Assembly: GCF_001949145.1 (NCBI RefSeq)
Contig: NW_019091579.1
Span: forward strand, 120,965-136,255
Direction: 5' to 3'
From: Acanthaster planci
Lineage: Eukaryota; Echinodermata; Asteroidea; Valvatida; Acanthasteridae
Length of the DNA stretch: 15,291 bases
Below the pieces are notes generated by a model that ran no database searches, had not been told where the DNA came from, and was given only the letters and a program-made list of their open reading frames with translations. The position numbers were made by a program, and so were the translations under genes. Position 1 is the first letter of the stretch. Each line of letters opens with the position of its first letter. Below are positions 1 through 8,293 of this stretch, piece after piece.

Positions 1-77
1 TACTATCGTATTACGGGTTTCAAATTTATACGGTACGTTCAGGAATACGACTGAAATTGGGGACGCCGCGAATACGG
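1..77 (+). mobile_element. MITE-like element, right-hand portion cut by the window edge
   Basis: These 77 bases match 9329-9405 with no gaps and two substitutions, ending in the same terminal GAATACGG. The fuller copy at 9218-9405 has inverted ends, so this is the right end of a second member of that family, with its left part lying outside the window. The two copies have unrelated right flanks (ACCGTTTT here, GCTAAC there), which supports a mobile repeat boundary at this point. No coding capacity is seen. The superfamily is not identified. Confidence 0.6.
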
Positions 78-337
78 ACCGTTTTCCAATACTCGACTTG
101 GGCACCGTCTCAGGCTTCAACTGTTTTTTACCTCCTGACTGAATTTGAGGTTATAAGCGCAATAGTAAGTCTGATAGTGCGACAAAACATTAAGTAAGAT
201 GCAAAAAAGCCAAACTTTACAGTATTTCAAATTAAGTTAAACGCTTCAGGCCCACAATCGAGGATTGGTTTCCTACACGAAGCCTAAAACGGAGACAAAG
301 TTGAGTGTTGGAAAACGGCCACGGTCTCATGATCCAT
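78..337. other. Unassigned unique sequence
   Basis: I see no gene, RNA gene or repeat here. The open frames that overlap it on either strand are short, unrelated to any family I know, and run on into the CpG-rich repeat that follows. Confidence 0.5.
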
Positions 338-715
338 AGTACATTTTTCTCTCTCTCTTTAGCTTCCTTCCAGGCGACGCAACTACACGCTGCGACGGCA
401 CGACGGCTCCCTTGCGTTGTGCTGTCGGGTCGCATCGTCGCTTTCTTGTCATTACGTTTGTACACACACGACGCGTCGCGTGGTGCGTCGCGTCGTGCCG
501 TCGCCCGTCGCGTCGTGCTGTCTCAGGTCCTTTCCATGTTGCATTTTTTCCCGCCTAAACATCGCCCCTTCCGTCGCCTGTCGCGTCGTGCTGTTGTGCG
601 TTGTGTCGTACTTCGTGTCGTGCATCGTGGCGCCTGAAGCACGACACGACGCGACGCGACGCGACGCTGTCGCCCTTTACTTCATGGTGTTTATAGAAGG
701 CGCCTTTACTGTTTC
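338..715 (+). repeat. CpG-rich inverted-repeat arm, left copy
   Basis: This arm is a run of degenerate GTCGCGTCGTGC-type units, broken by conserved non-repetitive blocks: a TCTCTCTC tract near 347, a GCATTTTTTCCCGCC block near 541-557, and TTTATAGAAGGCGCC near 690. The same blocks occur in the same relative order on the opposite strand at 3002-3411, so the two segments are inverted copies of one another. By eye they are roughly 80% alike over the best blocks. The units also occur in both orientations inside this arm (GTCGCGTCGTGC early, GCACGACGCGAC late), so it can fold on itself. It is far richer in CpG than its surroundings. Several overlapping open frames here are arginine/valine/serine-rich artefacts of the repeat. 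Confidence 0.8.
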
Positions 716-716
716 A

Positions 717-1200
717 TTTCCGTCCACCTTTCTTACAAAGTACATGAACATGCAATTTGCTCTTTGGTGTTGATTTTCCATTGTTTTTATCTCATCAATT
801 CATTAATAGGCATTCATTTCAGTCATATTTTATTGAAAAAAATGGTAAAAGAGCAAAAGAAAATCCGAATAAATAGGAATTGCTCTTTCAAAATAAGTGG
901 AAACCGCAAGCTCAGAATTCGTCACTCCTCAATTTCCCAGCCAATGATTTCTTTTTTTTCTCTAATTTCCGTCCAACGCGCTTGCAAAATACATGCCCTG
1001 AGCCGAAGGCGTGATTTTTTTTGGGGGGGGGGTGTTTCATCTGTTCATCAAAATGAATTAGCTTTGTCCTATTTTATCGAAAAAAAAATGAAAACGAGCA
1101 AAACGAAAATCTGCGTATGTAGGTGCTCTCACATGTGTAAGCCCAGAATTCGTCACTTATAATTTACCCGGCTGATCCTTGTTCGAATGTCCGTCCAATA
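717..1200 (+). repeat. Diverged tandem repeat, unit about 250 bp
   Basis: Two adjacent units share ordered landmarks. Unit 1 begins with TTTCCGTCCA near 717 and unit 2 with the same string near 967. Each then has an ATTTTAT(T/C)GAAAAAAA block followed by AAAAGAGCAAAA or AAACGAGCAAAA. Each ends in a CCCAGAATTCGTCACT or CTCAGAATTCGTCACT block (about 912 and 1142). A third start, TGTCCGTCCAAT, appears near 1189 and then similarity fades. The units are clearly diverged, so the duplication is old. A 132-codon open frame across it has no recognisable domain and I do not call it a gene. Confidence 0.65.
1015..1032 (+). repeat. T8-G10 homopolymer junction
   Basis: Eight T residues are followed directly by ten G residues. 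A very similar T10-G10 tract lies at 8274-8293. It falls inside the second unit of the tandem repeat at 717-1200, and the corresponding part of the first unit lacks it, so it was gained after that duplication. Confidence 0.9.
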
Positions 1201-2391
1201 TCTTTTTGACCGTTGATGAAGTTCCCATTTGTGGTATATTTATAACCTTATTAATATTTCTATCACAGGTTGGCTCTCGACTGTCATAGTCAAGACCTGT
1301 GCTGGTTCAATAAATTCTTTTACAAGGAAATCTGCTTGAAAGAATCCAAGCGGACAGCTTCTTATGTTGATCCTCAAATAATCTTATTGCAAGAATACAC
1401 TAAAAATTCAATCACTCAAAGCACATGGCGATATACAAGGAATACCAACGATGGATAGACAGGCAACTTAAAAGATACACAAAATTCAAAACAAGATTCA
1501 AAGCAATCCAATCAATAACTGGAAAGGAACAAAATGACTTACACAGAAAAAAATTTAATCCTTACACAATCAAGAATTAAAAACCTAAATCAGGCTTAGC
1601 TGTGATCTTGATCTTGCTTGATCTAACTTGACCATTGGACATGGATGCAGCTCCAAGTCCTTCAAGTTGGTAGTCCTTTGCTAGGTCAAGAGACTCACAG
1701 ATCCAGCATGGTGATGGGGAAAAGGGTCTAAGTGAAGACGGTAGAGAGACGAACCGGGTCGGCTCCCCAAAGCGACATGACCTATGGGCAAGTACCCTGC
1801 ACCAACAGAGCACACAGGTCAGTGATGAGAAGGAGAAAAGTTTCAACAACTTTTGTCTAACAAGCAAAGTGCAGACAGCACTTGGAGACAGCCTTCTCAT
1901 CAGGTCTCAGATCGCTTCTGAGGAGGACAGGGCGACCTGGGCCTCTTATAACAGGTGGGCCCATGTGCTCGGAACTCTTGATGCAGTATGGTTTTTAGTC
2001 ACTAAGTTTTCTTGGATAAGGAATGATCTCATCTTTCGTAAATAAGACTTTCTCAAGGTCACGTACCAGGATGTGGTCTCAATTTTATAATCAGTTTAAG
2101 GTTATTCGCCCACTTCTCAGATGGATTGGCCAAGAAAACAAATGGTCAGTCAGAAAAGGAAAAAACCACGGGAAAAGTGGAAACATATAGATGACTAATT
2201 AGGCAGATGGTTTCTCCTGTCCGGCCTTCTTGGAGAAGGGTATGCTGTGGTCAACACACTTCCGTGGGTATGACACTTAGTCAGACCCAACATTTTCAAG
2301 TGGCATTCTAACAGTGTCCGACATTTCTCTGTGGTCCATGCCAGCAGTTTCCAAGTAGCTCTCCCACTCCTCCAGACAATTTATCTACAAT
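1201..2391. other. Long stretch with no recognised gene
   Basis: I see no gene I can name. The longest frame is on the minus strand at 1577-1900 (107 codons, rich in Ser, Leu and Cys). It has no signal peptide, transmembrane pattern, zinc-finger spacing or transposase motif that I recognise. The part around 1600-1960 is less AT-rich than its surroundings and reads like a fragment of a decayed transposable element, but there is no terminal repeat to confirm that. A plus-strand AATAAA at about 1309 lies in otherwise plain sequence. Confidence 0.4.
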
Positions 2392-2660
2392 TGTACGACC
2401 ACACGTTTGACCACGGGTTTAGGTAGTTACCACCCAGCCTGCACTATATTATTACCCTCAGAATATTCAGTCTTCGTTCAGTTTAGTCTTCCTCGTTAAC
2501 TTCATCAGCACCACACTTTCAATGATATTAGTCCGCCGGCGTGTTTCTTAATAAAACACTGCAGATCCGGCTACCGTTGTGACGTTGTCTTTTCTTCCTC
2601 TCTGTTTGGCCTCGCGCTTAATTTCTCATCAGATCCGCGTGTTACTTTTTTGCAAGCACG
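2392..2660 (+). mobile_element. Possible solo LTR or LTR fragment (weak)
   Basis: The segment begins TGTACGACCACACG, then has an AT-rich TATATTATT (about 2446), pyrimidine-rich initiator-like TCAGTCTTCG/TCAGTTTAGTC strings, and an AATAAAACACTGC polyadenylation-like signal near 2551-2563. This is the usual order in the LTR of a Ty3/gypsy-type element. I could not find a matching second LTR, a primer-binding site, or a convincing target-site duplication, and the right boundary is arbitrary. It could equally be random sequence. Confidence 0.2.
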
Positions 2661-2934
2661 TAATAATGATTGACGTATTGTATCTTAGAATGGATTTACA
2701 ATAATTATTAGAAAAATCACAATTAGATTAGGAAAAAGCTAAAACGCTGTTGTGGCTGACGTTAATGTTATAGATTTCCTGAAGACAATGATGATTAGTC
2801 GCCAAGCTCTTTCTGATTACATTTGATTAAAACGGAAAAGAGTTTTCTTCAACAACTCACTCTTAATGAAAACACAAAGTTAGAAAGAATCCACGAAAAA
2901 GAACAACAGAATCAAGGCCTGGTACCTATGGCAT
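2661..2934. other. Unassigned AT-rich sequence
   Basis: This is plain AT-rich sequence between the LTR-like segment and the hairpin. No gene, repeat or regulatory element could be supported. Confidence 0.5.
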
Positions 2935-2999
2935 GTACTGTGCAAGCACAGGCTGGGGGAAGGAGATGAAACTTCCCCCGGCCCGTGCTTGCACAGTAC
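2935..2999. repeat. Hairpin: 28-bp stem, 9-nt loop
   Basis: The left arm at 2935-2962 pairs with 2972-2999 at 26 of 28 positions around a 9-base loop, GAGATGAAA. Both arms contain GTACTGTGCAAGCAC or its complement at the outer side and a GGGGG/CCCCC run next to the loop. Of the two mismatches, one would be a G-U wobble in RNA from the plus strand and the other a wobble from the minus strand. The right arm ends three bases before the CpG-rich arm at 3002, and no equivalent hairpin adjoins the left arm. It could be a tiny foldback element, a transposon end, or a small-RNA precursor. The sequence does not say which. Confidence 0.85.
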
Positions 3000-3001
3000 G
3001 A

Positions 3002-3411
3002 GAAAACAGTAAAGGCGCCCTCTATAAACATCATGAAGCAAAGCGCGACAGCACACGACGCGTCGCGTCGTGCGTCGTGTCGTGCGTCGCGTCGTGCTTC
3101 AGGCGACGTAATAGGCGATGCGATGCACGACACGACGTACAACGCGACTCACGACGGTACGACGCGACGGCCGACGGAAGGGGCGACGTTTAGGCGGGAA
3201 AAAATGCAACATGGAAAATACCTGAGACAGCACGACGCAACGGGCGACGCCGGGCACGACGCGACGCACGACGCGATGCATCGTGTGTGTACGTAATGGC
3301 AAGAAGGCGACGGTGCGACGTGACGGCACGATGCAAGGGAGCCGTCGTGCCGTCGTGTCGTGTAGTTGCGTCGCCTTGAGGGAGGCTAGAGAGAGAGAGA
3401 AATGTGTGTCG
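3002..3411 (-). repeat. CpG-rich inverted-repeat arm, right copy
   Basis: Read on the minus strand, this repeats the left arm (338-715) in order: CTCTCTCTCTAGCCTCC, GGCGACGCAACTACACG, GCATTTTTTCCCGCCTAAAC, then CGCCTGAAGCACGACGCGAC, and GTTTATAGAGGGCGCC at the inner end. The arms match from the inner TACTGTTT end out to the CT tract. Beyond that similarity fades on both sides. Short open frames on both strands here are arginine/alanine-rich products of the CGACG repeats, so I reject them as genes. With the left arm it encloses about 2.3 kb, an arrangement like foldback transposons. Confidence 0.8.
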
Positions 3412-4001
3412 TAAATAGTACACCATAGTGAGCCACCGACTCACTCTCTTTTATTACGAGGCCGCCATCTTTCCTAACAAAAGTTCCAATCGCCACGCCA
3501 CAAGTAGGCCAGAAATTCCCCGCCCAGACTTTATTTTTGTAGAGTTTTAACTTTAAATTTACCTGTGTTACAGTCAGGATTTGAATTCCAGAATTTCTAG
3601 GTCATGCCAGCCGATGGGGATTATTAGCTTGACCCTCTGGAGCCTGAACCTTAATCCTCCTGGGCTGCCATTCTAATCTTTCTAGGCCAAGCCCTGTAAA
3701 AATGTTTCTTTTATGAGACTCTTTGTATATAATGAGTGAACGGGGAATGTACTAGGACACTATCAGTTGGGGTTCTCCTTTGACCATACCTCCACGCCGG
3801 GCCAGGCGAGACGCTGACAGCACCGATGATCCAGCTACTACCGGTGTCCAAGTCAAGCTACCTTAATGGACCCGCTCGGCGTAGCCGTTCTTCCCAAGCT
3901 TCGATGTGCTGGCGCTCAAAGCTACTGCTCCAATGCCCAGAACTGTACGTGCACGGGCATGACATCTACCCGCCGTGGGTATATTTTACTGTCGAGCCAA
4001 G
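3412..4001. other. Unique sequence up to the start of the large duplication
   Basis: This segment has no match elsewhere in the window. It contains a possible core promoter (3726-3770) and the first half of an open frame starting at 3826. No gene is recognised. It ends abruptly at 4002, where the duplicated unit begins. Confidence 0.5.
3726..3770 (+). promoter_or_regulatory. Possible TATA-plus-initiator core promoter (weak)
   Basis: TATATAA at 3726-3732 is followed by an initiator-like TATCAGTTGG at 3761-3770. The distance from the TATA box to the initiator A is about 39 bases, longer than the usual 25-32, which weakens the call. It lies about 60-100 bases upstream of the ATG at 3826. In AT-rich DNA such matches arise by chance. 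Confidence 0.18.
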
Positions 4002-4128
4002 TAGCACTGCGTCGCCCTCAGGACCAGCGGTCGGTCAAGTCCCCCTCGTTGGACGTGGACCACACCTCAGTCGCAGCAGTCCTCGCCCAGCGGTCAACAG
4101 AGCAACCTGGTCTTCTGTGTTTTCCTAG
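3826..4128 (+). other. Open frame of 100 codons, probably not a gene
   Basis: The frame starts at an ATG in the context ACCGATGAT and stops in TTTTCCTAG. Its first 58 codons lie in unique sequence and the rest in the duplicated unit. Codons after about 59 share their frame with a longer frame in copy 2 (9247-9690), where the upstream part is entirely different. A 4-base difference (AGTC present here near 4069, absent in copy 2) then shifts the frames apart. A real gene would not be expected to keep one half and change frame so freely. No domain is recognised. An alternative frame at 3866-4174 is equally open, which also argues for chance. Confidence 0.12.
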
Positions 4129-4721
4129 TTTTCCTATGTTCAACGGGGAATATCTTTGTATGTATATGGGCTGATACTTCATTTATTATAATTGTATAAA
4201 TTTGTAATATATTCATTTACTTGTTAATCTCCCCATGTTAATTGACGTTGATTCATTATTAAAATTAATGCAATTTCAGTTCTTCTAATGCAAGTCACGC
4301 TTCGCTGTCTTGATAATTGCTGGTTGTTGAAAATGTCCTGTTTATTTGTTGGTTCTTTCCTCTGAAATTATTTTGCTGCCGTGCTACATATTGGGCTTTT
4401 TTAGTTGATCTTTCCTCACGTAACACCTGCTTTGCTAGCTATTTTGAGTGCATTCATCATTCTTTCCTATGATACAACAAAGAGACTGCTGGCTTTTAGG
4501 TAAGGCTAGCATTTGACGACAGGAAGCTACCACTTGCTGGTGGCAGGTAGGGCGTCCACAAAATGGCCAGAAATCACGTGATATGTTCGTTCCACCAAAT
4601 CTTATACATGACCAAATCCACATTCCGTGACTTCTTCTATCCCAGAAGCCATGTTTAGAGGGGTTTTACGAATGGAGTCATCCGGGCAGTCAGTAAAACG
4701 GGGCGCCGGGCCAAACCTGTA

Positions 4722-4777
4722 CTCCCATATGTTTGTGCACAAAGTGATGCTCCCATATGTTTGTACACAGACTCCCC
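4722..4777 (+). repeat. Two-unit tandem repeat, period 28
   Basis: CTCCCATATGTTTGTGCAC and CTCCCATATGTTTGTACAC begin 28 bases apart. The same pair is kept in copy 2 near 10126-10180 but more decayed in its second unit (CTTCCATACATTTG). The tandem event therefore predates the large duplication. Confidence 0.7.
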
Positions 4778-4940
4778 ACTGTCACGTGTCTGCTACATGT
4801 TGGTGAAGAAAATATCTTCTCCCCTCTTGTAAAAGTGGGTCAAGCCACTGAGTTACTGCTATCATTGTCAGCGTGTTTGGAGCCTTCTGGCTGGCGCCCA
4901 ACACATAGTCTACTGACCTCCAATGTATAGGGCCAATTAA

Positions 4941-5475
4941 GGCCGGCCCCCCTTGGAATCTCTGGCCATGGGGGAAAAAATTCTGCGAGTGACCACTCAA
5001 AATGACACACACACAGGCTTGCTTGTCATTGATTTCCATTTCTTTTACTCAGAAAGCTGGCCTAAAGAATGTGATTTTTGAGTCCTTTGTAATTATAAAC
5101 ATGATTTGGCCATATTTTGGACAAACGTGCCTCACAGTTGCAAAAACTGACACACTGCCACCACAAAGTGTTAAGAAACCACTTGCTTGTATTGAGCGTG
5201 TCGAGCGAATGGCTCCGTTTAGGCCTAATGCATAATCTCAAGGGGATTGGACGGCATGAATTTTTCAAGTAGCGTCATAGGGGTAGCACCAATTTTGCGA
5301 CAATATAAGTTTGTGAGCTCGCCAAAGACTAATGATAACTGTTGTTTCAATAATGACTCAAATTAATTTTTATTTGGGGTTGACATTTTCATACGGAATG
5401 ATGTATGAAGCCCAATATTGGTGTCACTGTATGTGTGTTTCGCAAGGAGGCATATGTCTTTCAGTAAGTTGCCAA
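4941..5475 (+). other. 535-bp segment present only in copy 1
   Basis: Copy 2 joins CCAATTAA (to 10344) directly to AGCAAGATAAC (from 10345), while copy 1 has 535 bases between the same two strings. There are no inverted ends and no flanking target duplication. The two junctions share only a short A-run/CCAA similarity, and the right one falls within a short tandem repeat (5469-5529). This fits a microhomology deletion in copy 2 better than a transposon insertion in copy 1. No gene is seen inside. One TAGGCCTA octamer lies within it at 5220-5227. Confidence 0.75.
5220..5227. repeat. TAGGCCTA octamer
   Basis: An exact palindromic octamer inside the 535-bp segment that copy 2 lacks, so no empty site can be compared. 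Confidence 0.8.
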
Positions 5476-5529
5476 AGCAAGATAACTTGCCGAAGCAAGG
5501 TAAAAACTTTCCGAAACAAGATAAGAAAC
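5469..5529 (+). repeat. Three-unit minisatellite, about 21 bp
   Basis: The units TTGCCAAAGCAAGATAAC, TTGCCGAAGCAAGGTAAAAAC and TTTCCGAAACAAGATAAGAAAC follow one another. In copy 2 the first unit is cut by the deletion breakpoint and the other two remain (about 10355-10400). Confidence 0.75.
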
Positions 5530-6097
5530 GCACATCGCAAAGGGAAATGGAAACCAGTGAGGCTTCATATTAATGGAAGTTGTTTTGAGTTAAATGCATG
5601 TGCTGGGAATATAATTTATATATTGGCATGATTTAAAGTAAGACACTCAAGACAAAGGAGGGTTTGAATAATTTGTAAGAGCTTCAGTGTATGCACAGTT
5701 AATTAATTCTAGAGGATGGAATGGGCTGGAAATATGTGACTTGGCTTAATGCAGGAGGGTATCATTGTATAGGGTTCCAAATAAAAAAGAAAGTCCACGG
5801 AGTTTACTCACACATATTTTTTAATATTGAAGCATATCTTCTTTATGCCAGTTTCCTCATCAGTGAATTTACATTGATAGTTGATAGTTCAATGGCCCAT
5901 TCTTGACCGGATTCTGGGCATATGTACATGTATTTGTGTACATGTAGGAATTTGTGTTCAAGTACAGTAGCATGCCTCGTTTTTGTTGTTATTATTTTGT
6001 GTATCCATGATTTTTTTTAAATATTGGCTCTTACGTATGGATTAAAATCCGTGAACTGGACCTCAGCTACAATAGCTGTCCGGCAGATCCCAAGCCT

Positions 6098-6325
6098 GTG
6101 TATTGGTCATCAACCTGTGGATTTGTAGCGAAGTTAATCTGTCATCGGATTCAAGCCGTCACCCGGACCAGTTGTGGATCCCCCTACCGTTTCGATTGGA
6201 TTCTGACTCCTGGACCAAAACTGGAGGATCAGGAGCTGTTTGTCCTTTTTGAGGAACCTTTGACTCTGGCTATTAGTTTTAGGCCTAACGTCGGACAAAG
6301 ATCCAGGATGCGGGTACAGGTGTAG
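6098..6325 (+). other. Open frame of 75 codons in copy 1, probably not a gene
   Basis: The frame is open upstream of the ATG at 6098 as well and reads through a leucine-rich-repeat-like ELDLSYN just before it (about 6053-6073). That hint of a decayed leucine-rich repeat is not followed by further repeats in the same frame. Copy 2 keeps the frame open (10945-11259), with a one-codon difference upstream, but most base differences between the copies change the amino acid. I see no catalytic or binding motif. It might be a relic exon, or noncoding sequence open by chance. Confidence 0.15.
6280..6287. repeat. TAGGCCTA octamer, altered in copy 2
   Basis: An exact octamer here, with TATGCTTA of the same length at the matching place in copy 2 (about 11128-11135). 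This reads as an insertion older than the duplication, followed by base changes in copy 2, or as simple substitution. Confidence 0.7.
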
Positions 6326-6330
6326 GCCTA
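6323..6330. repeat. TAGGCCTA insertion present in copy 1, absent in copy 2
   Basis: Copy 1 reads ACAGGTG-TAGGCCTA-CACG. Copy 2 reads ACAGGTG-TA-CACATG, with the empty TA at 11170-11171. The difference is exactly six bases, GGCCTA, leaving TA on both sides. Confidence 0.9.
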
Positions 6331-7229
6331 CACGTTTTGTTATTTAATATTGAGCGCTCGTTTATTCATTATGTGCTACGAGAGTTTCCGAAGAATTAAG
6401 ACTTTTTTTAAATAAATAAAGGAGTTACTTTATAAGCTCGCCATTGTGCATAGTGAATCAATTTCTGTCTTTTATGTGTTTGTATGCGGGTTAAAGTAAT
6501 AGTGTACTGTAAAAACCAACGCGCATTATGAAGGCGTCTTTGCGTTAATTGTAAAAAAACGAGCGTATGGAACTAAACATAATCTTTCGGAAATAAACGT
6601 GTTTTGTTCTTAAGAAAGTGTTATCATCTGAGTAACTTTTTTGTGTCTTATTTAACACCCAAATGTGTGTTTGTGCTAAAAATATTAACACATCGAGACA
6701 TCTTTATTTATGAAATAAACACCACAGTGTATTTTGCCATGGATTATTAGCACCACAACGCATTCATTGAGTGTTACCAAGAATAAAAAGGCGTTAAAAC
6801 ATGGATACTTATTTTTACAGAGTGTACAGAAACTGTTTCCTGGATCTTTCAATCTTGTATTGTCCAGCAAGGCTTACCTGAAAGAACATGATATTATATT
6901 TGCCTTCAACAACTGAGATTTAGCAGTAAAATGTGAACATGCAATCTGACTCTCACAAGCGGTGGATGGAAGATACGTGGTATAGACCTCCCCTCCATCC
7001 CATTTGGCATAAAGCAAACCTATTCAGGTTTTATCCAGCCAACCTTTTTTCCCCTGTTTTCACCATGTAAAGCTTTCACTCTTGAAAGACAAGACGTAAT
7101 TGGCGTAAACATTTCATTGAAAAAGGGCGAAATGTTTAGCTAATATGTCATCCCCAGACACGTCGCGCGCAGGGCGTATGTGGCAGGGGACAGACGGTTT
7201 TTGTCCCCGGCTCTTTCCCTCTTTTATAG

Positions 7230-7237
7230 TAGGCCTA
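7230..7237. repeat. TAGGCCTA octamer shared by both copies
   Basis: Both copies carry the octamer at the matching place (7230-7237 and 12068-12075), so this event predates the duplication or the allelic split. Confidence 0.8.
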
Positions 7238-7682
7238 TAAAAGGTATTTATTACATATTAGCATCAAAACCCTGAGAAAATAACACCTACAAATAAAAGC
7301 GAGAACGTTGGACAGTGAGTAACTTAAGGCTTTTGATATTTTTCTCCCCCAACTTCATGTTACGTCCTGCACCCTCCACCCTGACACCAAAAGCTGGATA
7401 CGCCGCTGGTCGGCGTTCTCTTCATAAAAACATGAACAATCACACTGTTGCCACGGTAATAAACACTAATGGAATATCCGATGATGATTGAAGCAACGCA
7501 TGGTGTATACCTTCTGTGCATTATAATTCAAGATCCGCTGGTTTACCCTTCAACATGCATGCACGTGTCGGAGTACACGCTTTTCTCAATTACCAGTTGA
7601 AGAGGACGTTTGAACAAAACAAAATTGACTCCCGTAGAGAAAATCTTTATCTAGCAAACTACACACTTAAATAATAACATCT

Positions 7683-7683
7683 N
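7683..7683. other. Single N ending copy 1
   Basis: One undetermined base follows AATAACATCT. The homologous N at 12521 follows AATAACATTT. Similarity between the two copies stops at exactly this character in both, so it is better read as an assembly join or gap placeholder than as a random no-call. Confidence 0.8.
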
Positions 7684-8027
7684 GGTCTTACTTTAGCTAG
7701 GCCCCGTTGTTAGCGGTAAAGTGGAATTGAGGCTCAGTCATACTTATGCATTATCCATGATTTTGACCTAAAGATTCGATTCAAAAATCCGATCGCCCTC
7801 AAACTTTACAAAGGGTCTCGAATAAATAACTAATAATAATAATAATTACCGAAAACGGGTCACTTGGGAGACATTCCCATAGGAACGTGCACAAACTTTA
7901 CTGTCCCATAATTAAATATTCCCTAATCTGATCTGAACCAAACTTTGTATGTTTTCAATTTAGACCCTAATCTATCATCTCTCAAAATTTGGATGGTAAT
8001 ATTTGGCCTTTTCTGGTAGCAGGGGCA

Positions 8028-8106
8028 TTAGGGAGACATTGAAATATCTCCCTAATGACCGATGTCTCCCTAAGGTTGAAAAATTTACCACAAAATGTCT
8101 CCCTAA
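8028..8106. mobile_element. Candidate mini-element(s) with 12-bp inverted ends flanked by TA
   Basis: TTAGGGAGACAT at 8028-8039 is the exact reverse complement of ATGTCTCCCTAA at 8062-8073 and again at 8095-8106. The central 9-mer also appears as GGGAGACAT at 7866-7874, so it occurs four times in about 240 bases, twice in each orientation. Read as an element, GGGAGACAT...ATGTCTCCC is bounded by TA on each side, 40 or 73 bases long depending on the right end used. An internal 11-bp stem (8026-8036 with 8047-8057) also forms. The short length and the repeated right end suggest a degenerate or nested copy. A protein-binding cluster is another reading. Confidence 0.45.
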
Positions 8107-8273
8107 CGACCCATTTGTAAGAATAATTGTATAGGTTAGAGTTTTTACAGGTTTTAATATGTCTGGTCTTGGTAGAACAGAATTTATTCGTGAGGGGAAA
8201 AAAAGGTTCCGTGAGTATAGAAATGTGCCGGATATGCGGGGTATTGACTTACATGTTTCCCGAAACAAATTTG

Positions 8274-8293
8274 TTTTTTTTTTGGGGGGGGGG
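8274..8293 (+). repeat. T10-G10 homopolymer junction
   Basis: Ten T residues are followed directly by ten G residues, as in the T8-G10 tract at 1015-1032. The sequence after both tracts is loosely alike (TGTTTCATCTG and TTGTGTTCACTCC), so they may mark two members of one repeat family. Confidence 0.9.

Larger units (their letters stand above)
4002..7683 (+). repeat. Large direct duplication, copy 1
   Basis: This 3.7-kb segment is collinear with 9408-12521. Similarity starts at TAGCACTGCG (4002) against TAACACTGCG (9408) and runs to a single N (7683 and 12521). In a sampled stretch of about 215 bases from 6421, I count roughly 10 differences, about 95% identity. Differences are small indels, one 535-bp indel (4941-5475, present only here), and TAGGCCTA-type micro-insertions. 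No terminal repeats, long open frame or poly-A tail define it as a single known transposon. Shared short frames differ by mostly nonsynonymous changes, so there is no sign of protein-level constraint. It may be a true segmental duplication, a long non-autonomous element, or two haplotypes placed in tandem by the assembly. Confidence 0.9.

Noticed and set aside
305-773. Overlapping arginine/valine/cysteine-rich open frames in the left CpG-rich arm
   Set aside because: They are translations of degenerate CGTCG repeats that lack stop codons by composition, and similar frames appear on both strands of the right arm.
338-3411. CRISPR-like array in the CGACG repeats
   Set aside because: Units are degenerate, lack constant-length spacers, occur in both orientations, and the setting is eukaryotic.
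2912-3444. Overlapping short open frames in the right CpG-rich arm
   Set aside because: Same cause as in the left arm: stop-poor CGACG repeats open in several frames on both strands.
6053-6325. Leucine-rich repeat exon of an immune-type receptor, suggested by ELDLSYN
   Set aside because: Only one seven-residue match, no further repeats in frame, and mostly nonsynonymous differences between the copies.
4002-7683. The duplicated unit as an LTR retrotransposon or LINE
   Set aside because: No reverse transcriptase, integrase or protease motif was seen, no terminal direct repeats were found, and there is no poly-A tail at the unit end.
8028-8106. Interstitial telomere repeat, because TTAGGG occurs
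   Set aside because: Only single TTAGGG/CCCTAA units occur, each as part of the longer TTAGGGAGACAT inverted repeat, with no tandem array.
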